Assembly: GCF_002940945.1 (NCBI RefSeq)
Contig: NZ_PNFV01000002.1
Location: forward strand, 62,001 to 126,000
Length of the DNA: 64,000 bases
Source of the DNA: Limosilactobacillus pontis
GTDB lineage: Bacteria; Bacillota; Bacilli; Lactobacillales; Lactobacillaceae
Reading direction: 5' to 3'
The position numbers and the translations under genes were made by a program. Of the stretch, positions 9,565-17,856 are shown piece after piece (the first letter of the stretch is position 1; the number at the start of each line of letters is the position of its first letter). The notes below the pieces were generated by a model. That model did no database searches. It saw only the letters and a program-made list of their open reading frames with translations, and was not told the origin of the DNA.

Positions 9565-9603
9565 AAAGTTTGATTTAAATTTAGTAAATGAGGCAATTGA
9601 GAG

Positions 9604-10848
9604 ATGAAAAAGATGTCAAGCAAAGAAAAGCGGACTGACTTCCAACCAATTCTGTTGGGAACCGACTTTAACTGCTACGGAATGGCGCGTTCCTTTTACT
9701 CACAATACGGAATCAAGAGCATTGCCTATGGGGTGATGCACATGGCACCGACGCGTTACACCAAGCTGGTCGATGTCCACGTTATCGAAGGTTTCAATGA
9801 GGACCCGGTATTCATTGAAACGATGCGTAAAATTGCTGCTAACCTCGACCCTAACAAAAAGTATCTCTTACTGTCGTGTGGGGATGGTTACACCGAGCTG
9901 ATTGCCAAGCACCTGGACGAATTGAAGAAGAATTTCATTTGTCCCTATGTCGACGCAGATCTTTTTAATCGGTTGGGCACCAAGGAAACTTTCTATGAAG
10001 CTGCTGAAAAGTACGGCCTTCCCTATCCGAAGACGAAGATTATCACGAAAGAGGAGGTCGAATCCGGGAAGGCGATTGACCTGCCATTTGATTTTCCAAT
10101 CGCCCTAAAGCCATCTGATAGTGTGGAATGGCTGGACGTGCATTTTGAGGGTCGTAAGAAGGCCTATGTTTTGGACAAGCGGGAACAGTTCGACGAGCTA
10201 ATGCCCAAAATCTATCAGGCGGGTTACACTGGCAAGATGATCGCTCAGGACTTTATTCCTGGTGATGACTCCAACATGCGGACGGTCAACGCCTACGTTG
10301 ATTCTGACCACCGCGTTCGAATGATCAGTCTGGCCCACCCGCTTTTGGAAGATCCATCACCAGTTGCCGTTGGTAACTACATGGTGATCCTCCCTGAGAA
10401 GGACATGGCTATTTACAAGACCATCCAGAAGTTCTTAGAGGAGGTCAAGTATGTCGGCTTTGCAGACTTCGATATGAAGTATGATCGTCGCGATAAGCAG
10501 TTTAAGATCTTCGAGATCAACCTGCGGCAGGGCCGGAGCAGCTTTTACTGCACCCTGAATGGTTACAACCTGGCCAAGTATGTGGTTGACGACGTGATCG
10601 ACCACCAACCTTTCACTGGTACCGACTACGCTGAGGGAGACATGCTCTGGATGAATGGCCCGAAGAAGGTCTTCTACAAGTATGCCAAGGAAAACAAGTA
10701 CAAGGATAAGGCTAAACAGCTACTTGCTGCTGGCAAGTGGGGAACTACAGCCTTTGACAAGCATGATACGCTCAAGCAACGGTTGTTGATGCACTACTCG
10801 TTCTGGATCATTAACAAGAATTACCAGAAGTACTTCGTTCAACGCTAA
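9604..10848 (+). CDS. ATP-grasp carboxylate-amine ligase, probable D-aspartate ligase of the peptidoglycan cross-bridge
   Basis: A 414-residue ATP-grasp protein. The N-terminal part has a pre-ATP-grasp fold (PILLGTDFNCYGMARSFYSQ), the middle holds the substrate loop with IALKPSDS, and the metal and ATP site is FKIFEINLRQGRSS near residue 300. In lactic acid bacteria the Aslfm/AslA ligases of this type attach D-aspartate to the epsilon amine of L-lysine in the peptidoglycan precursor. The match in size and the neighbours support that role: an AsnH-like amidotransferase follows after 18 bases and a murE after that. The substrate itself cannot be read from sequence. The start ATG at 9604 has GAGG upstream; ATG 9613 is an alternative. 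No aspartate racemase is in the window. Confidence 0.75.
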   Translation: MKKMSSKEKRTDFQPILLGTDFNCYGMARSFYSQYGIKSIAYGVMHMAPTRYTKLVDVHVIEGFNEDPVFIETMRKIAANLDPNKKYLLLSCGDGYTELIAKHLDELKKNFICPYVDADLFNRLGTKETFYEAAEKYGLPYPKTKIITKEEVESGKAIDLPFDFPIALKPSDSVEWLDVHFEGRKKAYVLDKREQFDELMPKIYQAGYTGKMIAQDFIPGDDSNMRTVNAYVDSDHRVRMISLAHPLLEDPSPVAVGNYMVILPEKDMAIYKTIQKFLEEVKYVGFADFDMKYDRRDKQFKIFEINLRQGRSSFYCTLNGYNLAKYVVDDVIDHQPFTGTDYAEGDMLWMNGPKKVFYKYAKENKYKDKAKQLLAAGKWGTTAFDKHDTLKQRLLMHYSFWIINKNYQKYFVQR

Positions 10849-10866
10849 TATAGATAGGAGAAAAAT

Positions 10867-12774
10867 ATGTGTGGAATTGTTGCGTTTGTGGATAATGAAA
10901 AGCCACAAATCAAGGATAAGCTGATCAAAAAAATGAAGAACCGGATCATCCACCGAGGTCCCGACTCAGAGGGCCAATACGTGGATGAGAACGTGGCACT
11001 GGGGTTCCGCCGGTTGAGCTTTATCGACGTGAAGAGCGGTAACCAGCCGATCTTCAACGAAAATAAGTCGATGGCTATTGAGTTCAACGGTGAGATCTAC
11101 AACTTCCAGGAACTACGCGAGGAACTGATTAAGCGTGGCCACACCTTCTCAACTCATGCGGACACTGAGGTTATCCTGCATGGTTACGAAGAATGGGGCG
11201 ATGATGTCTTGAAGCGGCTGCGGGGGATGTTTGCCTTCATCATTTGGGATTTCAAGAGCCAGGAGATGTTTGGGGCCCGGGATCACTTCGGTATCAAGCC
11301 GCTATACTACGGTAAGATGAACGGGACCTTCTTCGTTGGCTCCGAAATTAAAGCCTTCCTGGATCACCCGAACTTCGACAAGCAGTTAAACAAAGAGGCC
11401 CTGAAGCCTTACATGACCTTCCAGTACTCAGGCACCCAGGAAACCTTCTTCAAGGGCATCTACAAGCTGCCAGAGGGCCACTGTTTCCACTATAAGGATG
11501 GTCAGTTTAGCATGAAGGAATACTGGGACGCCGATTTTGACCCCCAGGATGAGACCTTCGACCAGGCCGTTGATAACATTGAAAATATCGTTACCAACTC
11601 AGTCAAGGCCCATTCCTTCGCTGATAAGGGGATCAAGGTTGGTTCCTTCCTGTCTGCCGGGGTTGATTCCAGCTACGTAACAGCAATGATGCGGCCGGAC
11701 AACACCTTCTCCATCGGCTTTGACAGTACTTATGACGAGACCAAGCAGGCTCGGGAGCTGGCGGCCAAGTTGAAGTTAAAGAACACTGACGCCAAGCTGA
11801 CCGATGAGGAGGCCTTCCACACCTTCCCACTGATCCAGTACTACTTGGACGAACCAGATTCCAACCCGTCCGTCATTCCCTTGTACTTTTTGACCCGGTT
11901 GGCCAAGGAGAATGGCTACAAAGCGATGCTGTCTGGGGAAGGGGCTGACGAGCTGTTTGCCGGTTACATTGATTACGGATTTAACTCCAACTCCATGCTG
12001 ATTCGCTGGTTTACCGATAAGTTGCGAGAACTTCCGCAAGCCAAGCGATACAAGATTGCTAAGTGGCTAGATGGTAAACACTTCCATGGTCAGCTGCATA
12101 TGTTCCGTGCTCTGGCCCCTGTGCGGGAATCCAAGTTCATTGGTCAGGCCTACATCTTTTCACCAGATGAGGCAGCCGACATCCTACAGGACAAGTACAA
12201 CTGTGGGCCAACCATTGACGACATCATCGATCCGATCCTGAAGAATGTTGAGGACAAGGATATTGATGAGGTGGCTAAGAAGCAGTATCTCGATATCCAC
12301 AAGTTCATGCCGGGCGACATCTGTCTGAAGGCCGATAAGATGAGTATGGCCAACTCCCTGGAGCTTCGGGTCCCACTGCTGGATAAAGAAGTTATGCGGG
12401 TTGCGGGCCACACGCCGACCAAGTACCTCTTCAACCGCCACGGTACCAAGTGGGCCTTTCGGATGGCTGCTAACCGGCACTTGCCAGAGGAATGGGCAAC
12501 CCGGCCAAAGATGGGCTTCCCAGTTCCGGTGCGGGCATGGTTGCGTGAGAAAAAGTACTATGCGGAGGTCCGTGAGCTCTTTGAACAGGACTTCGTCAAG
12601 GAATTCTTCGACCAGGATAAGATTCTTCAGCTGCTGGATGACAATTACAACGACAAGGTTGATGGTCGGCGGAAGATCTGGACGATCTACACCTTCTTGG
12701 TATGGTACAAGCAGTACTTTATTGATGACTTTATTCCTGAAGAAGTAAAGAAGTTAGACGAGGTGGCAGAATAG
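10867..12774 (+). CDS. Glutamine-dependent asparagine synthase-like amidotransferase (AsnB/AsnH type)
   Basis: A 635-residue two-domain enzyme. MCGIVAFVDN at the N-terminus exposes the catalytic Cys2 of a class II glutaminase; the synthetase domain has the PP-loop LSAGVDSSY near residue 262. The enzymes of this family make asparagine or, in lactic acid bacteria, amidate cell-wall residues (AsnH on the D-Asp bridge, AsnB1 on meso-diaminopimelate). Placement between an ATP-grasp ligase and murE with tiny gaps (18 and 2 bases) favours cell-wall amidation, D-Asp to D-Asn, over free asparagine synthesis. The separate asnA at 38559 already makes asparagine. The function is therefore inferred from context; the enzyme class is certain. 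Confidence 0.85.
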   Translation: MCGIVAFVDNEKPQIKDKLIKKMKNRIIHRGPDSEGQYVDENVALGFRRLSFIDVKSGNQPIFNENKSMAIEFNGEIYNFQELREELIKRGHTFSTHADTEVILHGYEEWGDDVLKRLRGMFAFIIWDFKSQEMFGARDHFGIKPLYYGKMNGTFFVGSEIKAFLDHPNFDKQLNKEALKPYMTFQYSGTQETFFKGIYKLPEGHCFHYKDGQFSMKEYWDADFDPQDETFDQAVDNIENIVTNSVKAHSFADKGIKVGSFLSAGVDSSYVTAMMRPDNTFSIGFDSTYDETKQARELAAKLKLKNTDAKLTDEEAFHTFPLIQYYLDEPDSNPSVIPLYFLTRLAKENGYKAMLSGEGADELFAGYIDYGFNSNSMLIRWFTDKLRELPQAKRYKIAKWLDGKHFHGQLHMFRALAPVRESKFIGQAYIFSPDEAADILQDKYNCGPTIDDIIDPILKNVEDKDIDEVAKKQYLDIHKFMPGDICLKADKMSMANSLELRVPLLDKEVMRVAGHTPTKYLFNRHGTKWAFRMAANRHLPEEWATRPKMGFPVPVRAWLREKKYYAEVRELFEQDFVKEFFDQDKILQLLDDNYNDKVDGRRKIWTIYTFLVWYKQYFIDDFIPEEVKKLDEVAE

Positions 12775-12776
12775 GG

Positions 12777-14318
12777 ATGCTTTCACTAAAGGAAATGACG
12801 GACCTTCTGAAGGCAGAGGGTCTGTACAAGGAAACAATTGTTAACGGTCACTGGTCTTATACCCTGCCGTCCGTTGCAGCCAAAGTGGTACCGCAGTCTC
12901 TTGCCTACGATTCCCGTAAAGTGGCGGATGGTACCCTCTTCTTCTGCAAGGGAAACAACTTCAATCCGAAGTATCTGGAGAATGCCATTGCAGCTGGGGC
13001 CAGTGCTTTTATGTCTGAACTGGTTTACCACGATGAGCTCAGCACTGCGGCTCAGGCGGTTCCTCAGATCATTGTGACTGACATCCAAAAGGCGATGGCC
13101 ACGGTAGCTCGGTATTTCTATGGTTGTCCGGAGAAGGAACTGCAATTGGTTGGTTTTACTGGAACGAAGGGGAAGACGACTTCGGTTTACTTCACTCGTC
13201 ATATTCTTCGTCACGTCTACGGACCAATTGTCGGCCAGTTCTCCTCAATCGATGAGTGCCTTGATGGAGAGCATTTTATTGAATCCCACCTGACAACTCC
13301 CGAATCCCTGGACCTTTTCCGGATGATGCGCGAGGCGGTCGATAACGGGATGAAATACCTGGTAATGGAGGTTTCCAGCCAGGCTTACAAGAAGTCGCGG
13401 GTCTATGGCCTTCATTTCAATATTGGGGTCTTTCTTAACATCTCACCAGACCACATCAGCCCGGTTGAGCACCCAACCTTCGATGATTACCTGTACTGCA
13501 AGAGTCAGATCATCGTCAACAGCGACACCGTTATTTTGAACCGGGATATGGACTACTATGACCTGTTGTCACAAAAGGCTCGTGAGCTGGGGAAGAAACT
13601 GATCACCTTTGGTAGCGACCAGGGCGATGCCGACTATCGTTACCACGGTGGACAGCACGGCCATTTCAGTGTTTCCACCCATAACGCAGACCTGCCTCAG
13701 GTGGATGGCGACTTTCGGATTATGATTCCGGGTCACTTTAACTACAGCAACGCTTTAGCGGCCATCGCGGTCAGTGCCCAGCTAAAGGATGATAGCGATG
13801 ACTTTGCGGCTGGTTTGAAGGAAACCAAGGTTCCTGGCCGGATGGAGTTCTTGAAGAATAAGCAGGGACTGGTGGCTTGTGTTGATTATGCTCATAACTA
13901 TCTGAGTCTCAAGGAGAGCTTCAGCTTTATGAAACACGAGTACCCAGATGGCCGCTTGATCGTGGTGATCGGGGCCGCAGGTGGTAAGGCTGAGTCCCGT
14001 CGTAAGGACATTGGACGGGCCCTCTCCGAATTTGCGGATGTGGCGATTCTGACAAGTGAGGATAACTTCTTTGAAGATCCCCACCATATTGATGAGGCGA
14101 TCAAGGAGCACATCACCAACCCGAACGTTCAAGTGATCATCAATGTTGACCGGGTAGCTGCAATCAAGGAGGCCTTTGCCATGGCTAAGCCGGGTGACGC
14201 TATGTTTATGGCTGCTAAGGGCAGGGAACAGTTCATGCACGAGCGTGGGCACGATGTTCCTTACGTTGGTGATTATCAGCTGTCCAAACAACTCATGGAA
14301 GAGTATGATAAGAAGTAA
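12777..14318 (+). CDS. murE: UDP-N-acetylmuramoyl-tripeptide synthetase MurE, probably L-lysine adding
   Basis: A 513-residue Mur ligase that adds the third residue to UDP-MurNAc-L-Ala-D-Glu. The ATP loop TGTKGKTTSVYFTRH is at about residue 128, the central domain has SPDHISPVEHPTFDDYLYCK, and the C-terminal domain has CVDYAHN and the lysine- or DAP-pocket region LTSEDNFFEDPHHID. The pocket motif is DNPR in diaminopimelate enzymes and DNPA in the best-known lysine enzymes; here it reads EDNFFEDP, so specificity is not certain from the motif. The HPTFDDYLYCK style resembles lysine-type MurE. It starts 2 bases after the amidotransferase stop, which argues for one operon making the stem peptide and its bridge. 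Confidence 0.88.
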   Translation: MLSLKEMTDLLKAEGLYKETIVNGHWSYTLPSVAAKVVPQSLAYDSRKVADGTLFFCKGNNFNPKYLENAIAAGASAFMSELVYHDELSTAAQAVPQIIVTDIQKAMATVARYFYGCPEKELQLVGFTGTKGKTTSVYFTRHILRHVYGPIVGQFSSIDECLDGEHFIESHLTTPESLDLFRMMREAVDNGMKYLVMEVSSQAYKKSRVYGLHFNIGVFLNISPDHISPVEHPTFDDYLYCKSQIIVNSDTVILNRDMDYYDLLSQKARELGKKLITFGSDQGDADYRYHGGQHGHFSVSTHNADLPQVDGDFRIMIPGHFNYSNALAAIAVSAQLKDDSDDFAAGLKETKVPGRMEFLKNKQGLVACVDYAHNYLSLKESFSFMKHEYPDGRLIVVIGAAGGKAESRRKDIGRALSEFADVAILTSEDNFFEDPHHIDEAIKEHITNPNVQVIINVDRVAAIKEAFAMAKPGDAMFMAAKGREQFMHERGHDVPYVGDYQLSKQLMEEYDKK

Positions 14319-14346
14319 ATAAGTTTGGTATTGTGAGGCAAAGTTA

Positions 14347-14952
14347 ATGAAAACATTTCGGCAAGTGATGAGCTGGGTGATCCCGATTGTGATCGGGCTG
14401 TTGATTGCCCTGCTGATTAAACAGTTTCTGTTTCAAGTTGTCCGGGTCGACGGGCCGTCGATGCAGCCAAACCTGCAGAACAACGAGCGGGTCTTCTGCT
14501 TGAAGCGGTCACAGATCCACCATGGGAGCGTTGTGATCTTTGATGCCAACGGTGTTGATCCCCAGGTGGCTGTTAAGACCGACTATGTCAAGCGGGTTAT
14601 TGGTCTGCCGGGGGACACGGTCCGGTCCAAGAATGGTAACATTTATGTCAACGGTAAGAAGATTAACCAGGACTATATCAGCATGAAGCAGCGGGATGAA
14701 GGGACTGGTAACTGGACCCTGAAGAGTATTTCCGTACAGAACAGCTGGCTGAAGCACAACGGGGCCACCAAGGTGCCGCAGGGCGAATACTTCGTCTTGG
14801 GGGACCACCGGAGTGTTTCCAATGATGGTCGCTACTGGGGCTTTGTACCGAAGGATAAGATTGACGGAGTTGTCAAGGTGCCATCGTGGGCTGGAACGAA
14901 GACCACCCGTCAAAATATCAATAAGGAGTGGCAACACTTCTACGATAAGTAA
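14347..14952 (+). CDS. lepB: Signal peptidase I
   Basis: A 201-residue membrane serine protease that removes signal peptides from secreted proteins. One N-terminal membrane anchor (about residues 10-27) is followed by the catalytic serine in DGPSMQPNL (about 39), the lysine in KRVIGLPGD (about 82), and the conserved C-terminal GDHRSVSNDGRYWG box. The length is normal for a Gram-positive S26 peptidase. It lies 28 bases after murE and is probably the last gene of the same transcript; a terminator follows directly. Confidence 0.94.
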   Translation: MKTFRQVMSWVIPIVIGLLIALLIKQFLFQVVRVDGPSMQPNLQNNERVFCLKRSQIHHGSVVIFDANGVDPQVAVKTDYVKRVIGLPGDTVRSKNGNIYVNGKKINQDYISMKQRDEGTGNWTLKSISVQNSWLKHNGATKVPQGEYFVLGDHRSVSNDGRYWGFVPKDKIDGVVKVPSWAGTKTTRQNINKEWQHFYDK

Positions 14953-14956
14953 AGAA

Positions 14957-14991
14957 AAAATCTGGGAGAACATTGTTCTTCCAGATTTTTT
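14957..14991 (+). terminator. Terminator of the aslA-asnH-murE-lepB unit
   Basis: AAAATCTGG (14957-14965) pairs with CCAGATTTT (14981-14989), with additional GAAC/GTTC pairing inside, followed by T. Confidence 0.85.
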
Positions 14992-15008
14992 AGTTTAGGT
15001 ACGATTGT

Positions 15009-15131
15009 TTATCGTGAAACACGCTGACCGGTGCCGCCTTTCATTATGGCGATGACGTCTTCCTTGGTTGAGATGTTGAGGTCACCGAGGATGAGGACAT
15101 TTGCCGCGATGGTTTCCCAGTTTCTGCTTGG
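15009..15131 (-). pseudogene. Possible 3' remnant of a lost gene
   Basis: Between two terminators (14991 and 15154) one minus-strand frame encodes 40 residues containing ETIAANVLILGDLNISTKED and ending GGTGQRVSR before a TAA at 15011-15009. It has protein-like composition, but it is closed upstream by an in-frame stop and has no start or ribosome site. This looks like the C-terminal end of a decayed gene. I do not recognise the family. Nothing else is visible in the 300 bases between lepB and the permease. Confidence 0.3.
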
Positions 15132-15153
15132 TTATTCAATAATAAGTACAACA

Positions 15154-15184
15154 AAAGAGCCAACCGAAAGTCGGTTGGCTCTTT
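15154..15184. terminator. Strong bidirectional hairpin
   Basis: AAAGAGCCAACCG (15154-15166) and CGGTTGGCTCTTT (15172-15184) are perfect complements. It probably ends the minus-strand transcript of the permease at 15254. Confidence 0.8.
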
Positions 15185-15253
15185 GGCTAATTATGTTTAA
15201 TTACTTAACCTCAAAATAGTGCATGATTCTGTGGGAGAGAAACATCTAGGAGA

Positions 15254-16651
15254 TTAAGCAATTCCCATTAATTTCCAAACGGGAACACAGAGCAGTAGGC
15301 CGATAATGTTGATAAACATGTAGCCGAGCGAAGATTTAGCCAACGCGGCTCGCGTCGCCATTTTATCGTTAACAGCAGCCATCCCGGTTAGGAATGGGGC
15401 ATCCATGTATGACAGCATCCAGATATTGACACTAGTCGTGACAACTAGGGCAATGATGGCCGGACTGAAACTCATCGTGGAGAAGAATGGTAACAGAGCG
15501 ATGATGATCAACGTCCCAGTGGAAATCAGTGAAACAACGACAAACTTGCACAGGTAGATGATAATTGGCAGTGCAATAACTGTAATGTAGATATTGCCAA
15601 GAATAGGACTGATAACTGGCTTAAGGATGATCCGCAACCAGGTGGTCAGCTTAACAACCTGCATTACATTTCCCAGAGCCATAACGGTCCCGATGAAGAT
15701 GATCGTGTTCCAACTCAGCCGTTTACTAATATCTTGTGGTGTCAGGACTCCGGTAACGACAAGGATACTTACGCCGCACAGGGCGGTGACAGCAGCTGGA
15801 ATCTGCAGGGTAGTTTCGAGAATCCAGAAGATGATAGCGATTAGAATAACGGCCGCCGTGATCTTCTCGTTCCTGGACATTGGGCCCAATTTGCGCAGTT
15901 GCTCAGAGATGAATTCCTTGGAAGCTGGCTTGTCGTTCTTGGGTGCGAAGAGGAACTTCAGCAAGAAGAAGCCAAATACCAAGGTGATTACTGTCCAAGG
16001 CAGCATCATTAAGAACCAATTGCCCCAGCTCATCGTTGCCTGGGCCTTTTGGGGCAGCAGTCCCTTGAAGGCATAGTTTTGAGCGGTAGCACTAAGGAAG
16101 CTGGCTTCCATTACCAAGAAGCCCCAGATGGCAGCTAGGAAGATCCCGGAGCTTTCCTTTGTCTTATTCTTATAACCTAGTGATTCGCTGATCCCTAGGG
16201 CCAATGGGGTACTCATTGCAGTCTTAGGGTGAGCACTCGGGATCATTGGTGAAATGATTGTTCCGGCGGTAAACAGTGCCAGCGTCTGCCCACTAAAGTT
16301 AGCAGGGAAGAGTTTCATAATGTTTAGGGCAATCCGGTTGATCAGACCGGACTTAGTGGCAGCAGCCCCTAAGCCCAGGCCGCCAATGATAATCCACATA
16401 GTAGTTGAGGAGAAAATATTGAAGGCAGTCGGGAAGTCAACGGCCCGCAGGATGACCCACGAGGAGAGCATTAACAGCCCAGTGACAAAACTCGGGATGA
16501 CGTTGAAGATCCAGAAGATGTTGGCGGTCACTAACGAAGCCAGTACAACCATCCCAGCGTGGGAAAGACCAGCCGGTGCTGGAATGAAGAATGCAATGAT
16601 GATCCCGAGAACAATCCCAATAATTCCACTGATTAGTTTAGTGTGTTTCAT
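15254..16651 (-). CDS. DASS/SLC13-family anion permease
   Basis: A 465-residue integral membrane protein with about 12 hydrophobic segments, of the divalent anion:sodium symporter family that imports dicarboxylates and related organic acids. It begins MKHTKLISGIIGIVLGIIIA; the re-entrant loop region has SAHPKTAMSTPLALGISESL and the late segments include STGTLIIIALLPF. The ATG at 16651 carries an AGGAGG that overlaps the stop of the upstream dehydrogenase, so the two are one operon (dehydrogenase first). The substrate is unknown; the neighbouring sugar-acid genes suggest an organic acid such as a tartrate- or aldarate-like compound. Confidence 0.85.
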   Translation of the reverse strand: MKHTKLISGIIGIVLGIIIAFFIPAPAGLSHAGMVVLASLVTANIFWIFNVIPSFVTGLLMLSSWVILRAVDFPTAFNIFSSTTMWIIIGGLGLGAAATKSGLINRIALNIMKLFPANFSGQTLALFTAGTIISPMIPSAHPKTAMSTPLALGISESLGYKNKTKESSGIFLAAIWGFLVMEASFLSATAQNYAFKGLLPQKAQATMSWGNWFLMMLPWTVITLVFGFFLLKFLFAPKNDKPASKEFISEQLRKLGPMSRNEKITAAVILIAIIFWILETTLQIPAAVTALCGVSILVVTGVLTPQDISKRLSWNTIIFIGTVMALGNVMQVVKLTTWLRIILKPVISPILGNIYITVIALPIIIYLCKFVVVSLISTGTLIIIALLPFFSTMSFSPAIIALVVTTSVNIWMLSYMDAPFLTGMAAVNDKMATRAALAKSSLGYMFINIIGLLLCVPVWKLMGIA

Positions 16652-16656
16652 GGTGA

Positions 16657-17643
16657 TTAGTCCTCCTTGGAAATCCCAACTTCAGGATTAACTGGGAACT
16701 GCGGCATCTTGCCGTTAGCGTAGTCGATGATAGCTTGTGCTGCCCCCAGGCCAAGCCGTTTGTTGGCTTCTTTGGTAGTTCCGGCGACGTGGCTCGTTAC
16801 AATTGTGTTCTTACTGGTGAATAGCGGGTTATCCGGACTTGGTGGCTCAGGATTGAAGGAGTCGATGGCTGCTCCGGCAATGATGCCGCTGTTCAGTGCA
16901 ACGGCTAAATCAGCTTCGTTGACGATACCGCCTCGAGCTGAGTTAATGAGGAAAGCAGTCTTCTTCATCATCTTGAGTTCCTTGGCCGTGATCGTATCCT
17001 TGGTTTCCGGCGTCAATGGCATATTAATGGAAATAAAGTCGGCAACTGGGTAGATATCCGTTAGATTGTCGTACAGCTTGATGTCGGCGTTTTTAGCATA
17101 TGGGTCGTAGCCGATAACATTCATGTTAAAAGCTTGTGCTAGCTTGGCCAACTGCTGGCCGATCTTACCATAGCCCAGGATGGCGAGGGTTTTACCAGCG
17201 AGTTCATTCCCATTTAATTGATACTTGGTTGAGAAGCCTGGTAATGACATGCCGCTCAGCTCATCCTTTTTTTCGTGCAAGAGTTGGTCGGTCTGCATCA
17301 ACTTGCGGCTGAGTATCAGCATAGTTGTAATAACATATTCGGCAACTGAGAAGGCGTTGGCTCCATTAACCTTGGCAACCAGGATATTCTTCTTGGTTGC
17401 GGCGTCAACGTCGACGTTGTTGATTCCCGTACCATTCCGGGAGATAATCTTCAGCTGTTGACCAGCGTTGATTACCTCGGCTGGCAGTTCGGATGACCGC
17501 ATGATAACTGCGTATGCATCCTTGATGTCATCCTTCATTGATGCAACATCAGTACCAGAAGCGATTGTGACGGAAAAACCATTATCCTTTAATAGTTGAA
17601 TTCCCGCATCGTCAATTTTTTCGCTTAACAATACTTTCTTCAT
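16657..17643 (-). CDS. D-isomer-specific 2-hydroxyacid dehydrogenase (phosphoglycerate dehydrogenase-like)
   Basis: A 328-residue NAD-dependent dehydrogenase. The Rossmann motif LGYGKIGQQLAKLAQ is near residue 155. The catalytic Arg lies in ISRNGTGINNVD, and His is in TSHVAGTTKEA. It lacks the C-terminal ACT domain of full-length SerA, so it could act on 3-phosphoglycerate, glyoxylate or hydroxypyruvate, or another 2-keto acid. It is co-transcribed with the anion permease and divergent from the sugar-acid dehydratase, which favours a catabolic hydroxyacid role over serine synthesis. AGGAGG precedes the ATG at 17643. Confidence 0.88.
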   Translation of the reverse strand: MKKVLLSEKIDDAGIQLLKDNGFSVTIASGTDVASMKDDIKDAYAVIMRSSELPAEVINAGQQLKIISRNGTGINNVDVDAATKKNILVAKVNGANAFSVAEYVITTMLILSRKLMQTDQLLHEKKDELSGMSLPGFSTKYQLNGNELAGKTLAILGYGKIGQQLAKLAQAFNMNVIGYDPYAKNADIKLYDNLTDIYPVADFISINMPLTPETKDTITAKELKMMKKTAFLINSARGGIVNEADLAVALNSGIIAGAAIDSFNPEPPSPDNPLFTSKNTIVTSHVAGTTKEANKRLGLGAAQAIIDYANGKMPQFPVNPEVGISKED

Positions 17644-17803
17644 GGATGTATACCTCCTAAATAAATTGGTATCAAAATGATTGCTATGCTTTTATCGTAG
17701 GTTAATTGTGCATTATTTCACAGTGACTAGAAAGTATCTCAGGTGAATATTTAGTTCCTGTTAATGTGTGAATAAAATCACTAAGATAAGGATGTAAGGA
17801 CAA

Positions 17804-17815
17804 GAAAACGTTTTC
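17804..17815. promoter_or_regulatory. Palindromic operator, cre-like
   Basis: GAAAACGTTTTC is a perfect 12-bp palindrome 41 bases before the dehydratase start in the divergent region. The central CG with flanking A/T matches the catabolite-responsive element or a LacI-family site; which regulator binds cannot be told. Confidence 0.55.
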
Positions 17816-17856
17816 GCCTGATTAACCAATATAGCAAAAGTTGGAGGTTAACTCTT

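Noticed and set aside
10867..12774. Housekeeping asparagine synthase
   Set aside because: A T-box-controlled asnA exists, and the operon context is cell-wall synthesis, so amidation of the bridge is preferred.
13782..14291. 169-codon minus-strand frame inside murE
   Set aside because: Antisense shadow of a well-supported Mur ligase, without start signals.
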